Positions 52,821 to 59,862 of a DNA stretch of 64,000 nt are shown piece after piece. The stretch is from JALYXV01 sp963733505. GTDB taxonomy: Bacteria; Actinomycetota; Acidimicrobiia; Acidimicrobiales; Palsa-688. Position 1 is the stretch's first letter. Each line of letters starts with the position of its first letter. Where the stretch lies: NCBI GenBank assembly GCA_963733505.1, contig CAVTDW010000017.1, forward strand, positions 124,001 through 188,000, in the 5' to 3' direction. The notes below the pieces were generated by a model that saw only the letters and a list, made by a program, of their open reading frames with translations, made no database searches and had not been told where the DNA came from. Made by a program: the position numbers and the translations under genes.

Positions 52821-52873
52821 TCCGCAGTCAGTCCGCGGCTAGTCCGCGGTCAGTCCGCGGTTAGTCCGCGGTC
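52819..52873. repeat. Five tandem 11-base repeats between convergent genes
   Basis: Five copies of AGTCCGCGGTC (with one or two changes) run from the transporter stop to the antitoxin-like stop. CCGCGG in each unit is self-complementary. The array supplies stop codons in several frames and could serve as a bidirectional transcription stop, or simply be slippage. Confidence 0.7.
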
Positions 52874-53045
52874 AGTTCTGGTCCGGGATCAGGTCCTTGA
52901 TCTTGTCTCCGACCATGTCGACCTTGTCCTCGTGGCCGAACTTGTCGCTGACCAGGTCACCTACCTTGTCGACCGCGTCGTCAACCTGGTCGGCGTGCTC
53001 CGCCGCCAAGTCCTTCGCCTTGTCCGCCAAGCCACCTAGATCCAC
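52872..53045 (-). CDS. MT0933-like antitoxin-family small protein
   Basis: A 57-residue helical protein, LADKAKDLAAEHADQVDDAV and DKVDMVGDKIKDLIPDQN, of the MT0933 antitoxin family. GGAGGAG lies before the GTG start (53045). Despite the name, solitary members are common in actinobacteria and a toxin partner is not seen here. It converges with the transporter across the 11-base repeats. Confidence 0.8.
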   Translation of the reverse strand: MDLGGLADKAKDLAAEHADQVDDAVDKVGDLVSDKFGHEDKVDMVGDKIKDLIPDQN

Positions 53046-53171
53046 GGGACTCCTCCTTGGTGTTTCGACGACGGCAACCCGTCCGTGATTGCGAATCTAC
53101 CGGGCCGCACTTTGTGATTCGTACCGTCGCCATTGCCATCGCCATCGCGACCGGTCTGGCCTGGGCGTTGC

Positions 53172-55271
53172 TCAGCCGACGCGTCGCAGAAGGATGAGCG
53201 AACGGCCCTGGATCTGGGTCTGTTGGTTGGCGTCCACCTGGTCGCCCTCGGCCAGGGCGTCGGCGGTATCGAGGGTCCGGATCCAACGCTTGCCAAAACG
53301 CTCTTCGGGCAGGGTGAAATCGATCGGTTCGTGGTGGGCGTTGAAGAGCACCAGGAACGTGTCGTCGACGATCCGGTCCCCCCGGCTGTCGGGCCCCGGG
53401 ATTGCCTCGCCGTTCAAGAAGACGGCCATGGACTTGGCGTATCCCTCCTGCCAGTCGTCCTCGCTCATTTCGCTGCCGTCGGGCCCGAACCAGGCGACGT
53501 CGTCGACGCCCCCGCCATGCAGCGCCCGGCCCTGGAAGTATTCGCGGCGCCGGAATACCGGGTGATGCCGGCGGATCGCCAGTAGCCGCTGAGTAAACGC
53601 GATCAGGCTTCCGTCCTGATGCTCCCAGTCGAACCAGGAGGTTTCGTTGTCCTGGCAGTAGGCGTTGTTGTTTCCGCCCTGGGTCCGGGCCATCTCGTCG
53701 CCGCCAAGGAGCATCGGTATGCCCTGCGACAGCAGGAGGGTGGCGAGAAAGTTGCGCCGCTGCCGGGCCCGCAACTCGAGCACCTCGGGGTCATCGGTCG
53801 GACCCTCGACGCCGCAGTTCCAGGATCGGTTGTGGCTCTCGCCGTCGGCGTTGCCTTCCCCGTTGGCCTCGTTGTGCTTCTCGTTGTACGCCGTGAGGTC
53901 GGCGAGGGTGAAGCCGTCATGGGCGGTGAGGAAGTTGATGCTGGCCGAGGGCCGCCGGCCCTCGCGCTCGTAGAGGTCGGAGCTGCCCGTGAATCGGTAC
54001 GCCAGCTCCGCCAGGGTTTGGTTCTCGCCCCGCCAGAAGTCGCGGACGGTATCGCGGTACTTGCCGTTCCATTCCGACCACAGAGGCGGGAAGTTGCCGA
54101 CCTGGTAGCCGCCTTCGCCGATATCCCAGGGCTCCGCGATCAACTTGACCTGGCTGATCACCGGATCCTGCTGGATGAGGTCGAAGAACGCCGACAGCCG
54201 GTCGACCTCGTGGAACTGGCGGGCCAAGGTGGCGGCGAGATCAAAACGGAACCCGTCGACGTGCATGTCGAGGACCCAATACCGAAGCGAGTCCATGATC
54301 AGCTGCAGGACGTGGGGGTGGCCGACGTTGAGGCTGTTACCGGTGCCGGTCGTGTCGTAGTAGAAGCGCCGATTGTCGGGTACCAGCCGGTAGTACGCCG
54401 GATTGTCGATCCCCTTCATGGAGAGGATCGGACCCATGTGGTTGCCCTCGGCGGTGTGGTTGTAGACGACATCGAGGATCACCTCGATACCGTGCGCGTG
54501 CAGCATCTTGACCATGTCCTTGAACTCGGCGACGTGCTGGCCGTTGCGCCGCCGGCTCCCGTAGTCGATATGCGGTGCCAAGAAGGCGATCGAGTTGTAG
54601 CCCCAGTAGTTGCGCAGACCTTGTTCCATCAGATGTGAGTCGTGCACGAACTGGTGAACCGGCAGGAGCTCGACCGCGGTGACGCCGAGCGACAGGAGGT
54701 ACTCGATCGATGCCGGGTGGGCGAGTCCGGCGTAGGTCCCTCGAAACGCCTCGGGGATGCGCGGGTTCGTCTGCGTGAAGCCCTTGACATGGACCTCGTA
54801 CAGGACCGTTTCGTGCCACGGTGTTCGGGGATGACGGTCGTTTTCCCATTCGAAGTAGGGATTGATGACCACCGCCTTGGGAACATGCGGCGCACTGTCG
54901 TCGTCGTTGTTCAGGTCGTCAGGGCTGCCGAAGCGGTATTCGAAGAGCGACTCATCCCAGTCCACGCCGCCGTCGAGGGCCTTGGCGTAGGGGTCGATGA
55001 GCAGCTTGGAGGGCCGGCACCGCAGGCCGTCGTCGGGGTCGTAGGGGCCATGGACGCGGTAGCCGTAGCGCTGGCCCGGCAGGACGTCGGGAACGTAGCC
55101 GTGCCAGCACAATGCGGTGGACTCGGGCAGGTCGAGGCGAGTCTCGACGCCGGCCGCATCGAACAGGCACAGCTCGACGCGTTCGGCGACTGACGAGAAC
55201 AACGAGAAGTTGGTTCCCACTCCACTGAATGAAGCCCCGAGGGGGTAGGGCTGTCCGGGCCAGATTCGCAC
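53172..55271 (-). CDS. glgX: Glycogen debranching enzyme (GlgX)
   Basis: A 699-residue GH13 isoamylase-type enzyme that cleaves alpha-1,6 branches in glycogen after phosphorylase. The N-terminal CBM48 domain starts RIWPGQPYPLGASFSGVGTN. Catalytic motifs: DVVYNHTAEGNH, VDGFRFDLA (nucleophile Asp), LIAEPWDIG (acid/base Glu) and LTAHDGFTLADL. Length matches GlgX. GTG start. No other glycogen gene is nearby. Confidence 0.96.
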   Translation of the reverse strand: MRIWPGQPYPLGASFSGVGTNFSLFSSVAERVELCLFDAAGVETRLDLPESTALCWHGYVPDVLPGQRYGYRVHGPYDPDDGLRCRPSKLLIDPYAKALDGGVDWDESLFEYRFGSPDDLNNDDDSAPHVPKAVVINPYFEWENDRHPRTPWHETVLYEVHVKGFTQTNPRIPEAFRGTYAGLAHPASIEYLLSLGVTAVELLPVHQFVHDSHLMEQGLRNYWGYNSIAFLAPHIDYGSRRRNGQHVAEFKDMVKMLHAHGIEVILDVVYNHTAEGNHMGPILSMKGIDNPAYYRLVPDNRRFYYDTTGTGNSLNVGHPHVLQLIMDSLRYWVLDMHVDGFRFDLAATLARQFHEVDRLSAFFDLIQQDPVISQVKLIAEPWDIGEGGYQVGNFPPLWSEWNGKYRDTVRDFWRGENQTLAELAYRFTGSSDLYEREGRRPSASINFLTAHDGFTLADLTAYNEKHNEANGEGNADGESHNRSWNCGVEGPTDDPEVLELRARQRRNFLATLLLSQGIPMLLGGDEMARTQGGNNNAYCQDNETSWFDWEHQDGSLIAFTQRLLAIRRHHPVFRRREYFQGRALHGGGVDDVAWFGPDGSEMSEDDWQEGYAKSMAVFLNGEAIPGPDSRGDRIVDDTFLVLFNAHHEPIDFTLPEERFGKRWIRTLDTADALAEGDQVDANQQTQIQGRSLILLRRVG

Positions 55272-55440
55272 CCGGCGACCCTACCCACCGTCTCAGGCCA
55301 ATAACCCGAGGAGGTGCCCGGGCGCCGAGAGCGGGCTGTTCTGTGGAGGGAACCTGTTGTCGGGCCAACCCATACTCGCCATAGTTGGGTCAGAGGACGT
55401 GTTCGCGACCGACAGCGCCGCGCACGAGGAGACGACGCCG

Positions 55441-56467
55441 ATGGTTTATGACGCAGCCGCGGGGCGCTATTCGGACATGGAATACCGGCGGTGCGGCCGC
55501 CGCGGCCTCATGCTGCCGCTCGTCTCGCTCGGGCTCTGGCAGAACTTTGGCGGCGACCGGCCCATCGAGACGGGCCGCGAGATCCTGCTGCGCGCCTTCG
55601 ATCTCGGCATCACCCACATCGACCTGGCCAACAACTACGGCCCACCGTATGGGTCCGCCGAGGAGAACTTCGGTCGGATCCTGAGCCGCGACCTGGCGCC
55701 CTACCGAGACGAACTCGTCATCTCGACCAAGGCGGGCTACGACATGTGGCCCGGTCCCTATGGCGAGGGAGGCTCCCGCAAGTACCTCCTCGCCAGCCTC
55801 GACCAGAGCTTGGCTCGGATGGGCGTCGAGTACGTCGACATCTTCTACTCCCACCGCTTCGACCCCGACACTCCTCTGGAGGAGACGATGGGCGCCCTCG
55901 ATGCCGCGGTGCGCCAGGGCAAGGCGCTGTATGTCGGCATTTCGTCGTATTCCGACGACCGCAGCCAGGAAGCCGCCGACATCTTGGGCACGCCTGGGCA
56001 CGCCACTGCTCATCCACCAGCCGTCGTACTCGATGCTCAACCGCTGGATCGAAGGCGGCCTGCTCGACGTCCTGTCCGAGATCGGCGCCGGCTGCATTAC
56101 CTTCTCGCCCCTCGCCCAGGGTCTCCTGACCGACCGCTACCTGGGAGGCATCCCCGAGGGATCGCGCGCCGAGCGCCGGGGGTCGCTGCGCCCCGACATG
56201 TTGAGCGATACCAACCTGGCCCACGTCCGGGCCCTGAACGCCATCGCCCAACGCCGAGGCCAGACACTCGCCCAGATGGCCCTGGCGTGGACATTGCGCG
56301 ACGCCCGTGTCACCTCCACCCTCATCGGGGTGAGCAGCGTGGCTCAGCTGGAGGAGAACCTGGCGGCTCTCGACAACCTCACGTTCTCCGACACCGAACT
56401 GGCCGAGATCGACGAGCACGCCGTCGAAGGTGACATCAACCTGTGGAAACGGTCCAGCTCGTCGTGA
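55441..56467 (+). CDS. Aldo/keto reductase (YghZ/GprA-like), frameshifted
   Basis: About 341 residues in two frames. The first holds GLWQNFGGDRPIETGREILL, ITHIDLANNYGPPYGSAEEN (Asp and Tyr), ISTKAGYDM (Lys) and VDIFYSHRFD (His); the second continues GTPLLIHQPSYSMLNRWIEG to TLIGVSSVAQLEENL. One surplus base near 55991 separates them. ATG 55441 has GAGGAG upstream. Resembles L-glyceraldehyde-3-phosphate reductases of the Kv-beta/AKR14 type. Confidence 0.88.
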
Positions 56468-56783
56468 CCCCCAAGTAGCTCGAATCGACGCGCCGGAAGC
56501 GACGAGGATCGCTCTGGCCGAAATGACCCGGAACTGAGGCACGTGCCCGACTGACCTGCGGGTGGGCTTCGCAAAGAACGGGTGTACGCTGGGCGTTTAC
56601 ACGGAGTCGTTCCTCGCCGTGGCGGATCTGCTTCGAGCTTTGGGCAGAGTCCGGGAACTGTCGCCCCGGACCCTGGTGACCGAAATGCTCACCAGATCAC
56701 GAGAGACGCTTGGTTCGGGCAGGACGACCGCATGGTTGTCGCCCCGTTAACGGGCTCGACGCCTCCCTATCACCAGGAGGAAT
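56468..56783. other. 316-base intergenic region before the ABC exporter
   Basis: No convincing gene; a 62-codon frame at 56562-56750 has no ribosome site or protein-like character. It contains the dyad at 56582-56602 and, near its end, AGGAGG (56775-56780), the ribosome site of the following ATPase. Confidence 0.5.
56582..56602. promoter_or_regulatory. Imperfect dyad upstream of the ABC exporter
   Basis: The 21-base GTGTACGCTGGGCGTTTACAC-type element (halves GTGTA-CGC and GCG-T-TTACAC) resembles a TetR- or MarR-type operator about 180 bases before the ATPase gene. No regulator gene is adjacent. Confidence 0.35.
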
Positions 56784-57704
56784 GTGTTGATCGAAGCCCG
56801 CGGCCTGACCAAACGATACGGGTCCAAACTGGCCGTCGACGACCTCTCCTTTGAGGTGAACGCCGGCCAGGTCACGGGATTTCTCGGCCCGAACGGGGCA
56901 GGCAAGTCGACGACCCTGCGCATGGTCATGGGCCTGGATTCGCCGACCGGGGGTGCGGTGACCATCGACGGCCGTCCCTACGCCAAGATCTCCCGACCGT
57001 TGTTCGAGGTGGGCGCCATGTTGGAAGCCAAGGCGATCCACGACGGACGCAGTGCCTTCAACCACCTTCTGTGCCTGGCCAAAAGCAACGGCATCAAACG
57101 CCGCCGGGTGGACGAGGTACTCGAGATCGTCGGGCTGACGAGCGTGGCCAAGAAACGGGCCGGCCTGTTCTCCCTCGGCATGGGCCAGCGACTCGGGATT
57201 GGTGTGGCATTGCTCGGAGATCCGGGCGTGTTGATCTTCGACGAGCCGGTCAACGGGCTCGATCCCGATGGGATCGTGTGGATCCGCAATCTGATGCGGT
57301 CCCTGGCGGGCGAGGGCCGCACGGTGTTCGTTTCCAGTCACCTCATGGCGGAGATGGCCTTGACCGCCGACCACGTGATCGTGATCGGCCGGGGGAAGCT
57401 GCTGGCCGAGGCCAGCGTCGACGATCTCATCCGGGGCAGCTCGCAGAACTATGTCCGGGTTCGCTCTCCCCAGGTCGCCAAGCTCGCCACGCTGGTCAGC
57501 GCCAAGGGCGGGTCGAGTCGCCCCGAGGGCGACGGCGCGCTGGCCGTGACCGGACTCGACGCCCCGGCGATCGGCGACCTGGCAGGCGCCAATGGCATCG
57601 TGTTGCACGAGCTGTCACCCCAAGAAGCATCGTTGGAAGAGGCCTACATGGAACTGACCCACGACAGCGTCGACTACCGCTCCGAGCCCGGGAAGGTGGC
57701 CTGA
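56784..57704 (+). CDS. ABC exporter ATPase (bacitracin/DUF4162-like)
   Basis: A 306-residue ATPase. Walker A GPNGAGKST, signature FSLGMGQRLG (Gly-Met variant), Walker B VLIFDEPVNGLDPDG, His-loop VSSHLMAEMA and a C-terminal domain of about 90 residues. GTG 56784 and TTG 56787 are both possible; TTG has the better spacing from AGGAGG. It is followed two bases after its stop by its permease. Confidence 0.92.
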   Translation: MLIEARGLTKRYGSKLAVDDLSFEVNAGQVTGFLGPNGAGKSTTLRMVMGLDSPTGGAVTIDGRPYAKISRPLFEVGAMLEAKAIHDGRSAFNHLLCLAKSNGIKRRRVDEVLEIVGLTSVAKKRAGLFSLGMGQRLGIGVALLGDPGVLIFDEPVNGLDPDGIVWIRNLMRSLAGEGRTVFVSSHLMAEMALTADHVIVIGRGKLLAEASVDDLIRGSSQNYVRVRSPQVAKLATLVSAKGGSSRPEGDGALAVTGLDAPAIGDLAGANGIVLHELSPQEASLEEAYMELTHDSVDYRSEPGKVA

Positions 57705-57706
57705 CG

Positions 57707-58540
57707 ATGGCGGTGACCCAGATGCCCCAGTTGGGTGGTCCCTTGGCAGGTACGAAGCCGACGGGGCCGATCTTCCCTGACGTGCTCGGCTCGGAGTGGA
57801 CCAAGCTACGCACCGTCCGCTCGACCTACTGGACGCTGCTCGCGGCTGCGGTGGCGATGATCGGGTTGTCCGTGATCGTGTGTGCGGTGTACGTGGCGCA
57901 ATACGCCACCCTGAGTGTGAAGGACAAGGCGACCTTCGATCCGATCACCTCCAGTCTGGCGGGCGGCTTCCTGGCGCAGCTGGCCATTGCGGTGCTCGGC
58001 GTACTCGTCGTCACCAGCGAATACAGCAGCGGCATGATCCGGGCCACGTTCGCCGCCGTGCCCCAACGCCTCACCGTCCTGGCCGCCAAAGCGGCGGTCT
58101 TCGCCGGCGTCACCTTCGTGGTTTCGACCGTCGCTTGTTTCGTCGCCTTCTTCGTCGGCCAGGCGATCCTGTCGACCAAACACATCGGTGTGAGCCTCGG
58201 CGCACCCGATGCCCTGCGCGTCGTGATCGGCTCGGGCCTCTATCTGGCGGTCCTCGGACTCCTGGCGCTCGGTTTGGGCACCATCATCCGCAGGACTGCG
58301 GGTGCTATCGCCGCGGTGTTCGGCTTGATCTTTGTGCTCCCCTCCTTGGCCCTGCTGCTACCGAGCTCGATGGACGTGGTCCAGAAGTTCCTCCCGAGCA
58401 ACGCCGGCCAGGCTCTGGTCGGTGCAGGGACGAGGGGCACGAACGAACTCTCGCCCTGGGTCGGTTTCGGCGTGTTCTGCATTTACGCAATCGCAGCGCT
58501 GGTCATCGCCGGATCGTCCTTGGTACGGCGCGACGCCTGA
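57707..58540 (+). CDS. ABC-2 type permease
   Basis: A 277-residue membrane protein with six helices: SEWTKLRTVRSTYWTLLAAA, AQLAIAVLGVLVVTSEYSSG and MIRATFAAVPQRLTVLAAK, followed by LGLGTIIRRTAGAIAAVFGL. SEYSSGMIRATFAAVP is the usual signature of this exporter class. It forms a pair with the upstream ATPase. Substrate unknown. Confidence 0.92.
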   Translation: MAVTQMPQLGGPLAGTKPTGPIFPDVLGSEWTKLRTVRSTYWTLLAAAVAMIGLSVIVCAVYVAQYATLSVKDKATFDPITSSLAGGFLAQLAIAVLGVLVVTSEYSSGMIRATFAAVPQRLTVLAAKAAVFAGVTFVVSTVACFVAFFVGQAILSTKHIGVSLGAPDALRVVIGSGLYLAVLGLLALGLGTIIRRTAGAIAAVFGLIFVLPSLALLLPSSMDVVQKFLPSNAGQALVGAGTRGTNELSPWVGFGVFCIYAIAALVIAGSSLVRRDA

Positions 58541-58592
58541 GCCATCCGCCCCCTCGTCCGCCCATCCCGCCTATCGCCGCCCATCTCCAGGC

Positions 58593-59675
58593 GTGACCGC
58601 GACGCCCCCTGAGGTGATTCCTCTTGTTGATGGCGTAGTGCCCGACCCGACGGCGCGACCCGGACGGCTCCGCCTTGCCGTAGGGCTTCTGATTGGCGCC
58701 GGCGCCATCTACTTCGTCGTGTCCTCGTCAGGAGGATTCGCCGATGCCGCCGGTGCGGTCACCTCGGCCCGCCCTGGCTGGCTCGTCGCCGGCGCGTTGG
58801 CCGAGGCGGGCAGCTACGCCGCGTTGGGCCTGTTGTTGCGCCGCCTGGTCGGCGACCGCGTGAGCCGTCGCAATGGGGTTCGCCTCGGCCTGGTCGTGGC
58901 GGGATTGGGCAATGTCCTCCCAGCCGCGCCGGCCGAAGGGCTCGTCATGGCCGGCGCCGAGCTACGCCGCCGCGGGGTCGACAGCCGGCGGACACTCATT
59001 GCCCTCGGGCTCATGCAATGGCTGTCGGTCCGAACACTGTTCGGTGTGGCCGCCCTCGATGCGCTGGGCGTGGCGGCGGTGGCTCAGGTTCGATATCCGC
59101 GGGCGGCGCCGGGCCGTTTCGTCCTGGCCGCCATTGCGCTCACGGTTCTCGGGGCGCTGGCCGTGACGGCCTGGTTGGCCAGCCGGCGCCAGACGATGGA
59201 GCTGGTGGCGCTGGTGGGCGGAAGGATCCGGTTCTGGCGTCCTTCCCTGCCGGCCAGCGAGCGCCGGGCCCAAGGCGCCCTCTGGCACGCCGAGATCCTC
59301 GAGGCGCTCGGATCGAAGCGCAACCAGGCCGCGCTCGCTGGCGTCGCCCTCACCACGTGCCTCGCCGACGCCACCTGCTTTCGCTGCGCCCTGGTCGCGG
59401 TCGGCGTGCACCTGAAACCAGGGATGTTCTTGTTCGCCTACGCGGTGGCAATGATCACCGCATTGGTTCCCTTCGTGCCCGCCGGCCTCGGTGTCGTCGA
59501 GACGGTCGTCCCCGCACTGCTGCACCACGCCGGCGTCCCGCTCCCCACCGCCCTGGCCGGCGTCCTCGCCTACCGCGCCCTCGGAACACTCTTGCCCGCC
59601 GTCGTCGGCACCGCGGCGCTGGTCCGACTCCGAATGGCAGTCGTTACCCGAGCACCGGCCGGTACATCGGCGTGA
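58593..59675 (+). CDS. Lysylphosphatidylglycerol synthase TM-region (flippase-like) protein
   Basis: A 360-residue membrane protein of the UPF0104/MprF-N family, GTG start. About eight helices, with RRLVGDRVSRRNGVRLGLVV, GLGNVLPAAPAEGLVMAGAE and VPFVPAGLGVVETVVPALLH, the last being the best known family signature. Such proteins flip or sort lipids such as glycosylated or aminoacylated phospholipids. It lacks the catalytic aminoacyl-transferase domain of MprF. Confidence 0.88.
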   Translation: MTATPPEVIPLVDGVVPDPTARPGRLRLAVGLLIGAGAIYFVVSSSGGFADAAGAVTSARPGWLVAGALAEAGSYAALGLLLRRLVGDRVSRRNGVRLGLVVAGLGNVLPAAPAEGLVMAGAELRRRGVDSRRTLIALGLMQWLSVRTLFGVAALDALGVAAVAQVRYPRAAPGRFVLAAIALTVLGALAVTAWLASRRQTMELVALVGGRIRFWRPSLPASERRAQGALWHAEILEALGSKRNQAALAGVALTTCLADATCFRCALVAVGVHLKPGMFLFAYAVAMITALVPFVPAGLGVVETVVPALLHHAGVPLPTALAGVLAYRALGTLLPAVVGTAALVRLRMAVVTRAPAGTSA

Positions 59676-59714
59676 CCACGCGGCGATGACCACGCGGCGA
59701 TGACCACGCGGCGA
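59673..59714. repeat. Three tandem 14-base repeats
   Basis: Three copies of TGACCACGCGGCGA begin at the stop of the flippase-like gene. Each copy carries a TGA. Probably a slippage product; no function seen. Confidence 0.75.
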
Positions 59715-59862
59715 TGACCCAGCGCCACCAACGATGATCCTGTCCCCCCTCATCGCGGCGGCCATCGCTCTGTTCTAGGGTGGGTCCTCTGCCCGCGATT
59801 CGACGCCGTGGAGCAAGCACGACCCGAGTTCGCCAACCTTCGACGGTCGCCGGTCCGAACTG

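Noticed and set aside
52872..53045. Toxin-antitoxin module
   Set aside because: The small protein matches the MT0933 antitoxin family, but no adjacent gene resembles a toxin, so no module is claimed.
53114..53197. A 27-codon plus-strand frame with a single hydrophobic helix
   Set aside because: It overlaps the end of the glycogen debranching gene and has no ribosome site.
56562..56750. A 62-codon frame in the region before the second ABC exporter
   Set aside because: No ribosome site and no protein-like composition; it overlaps a likely operator.
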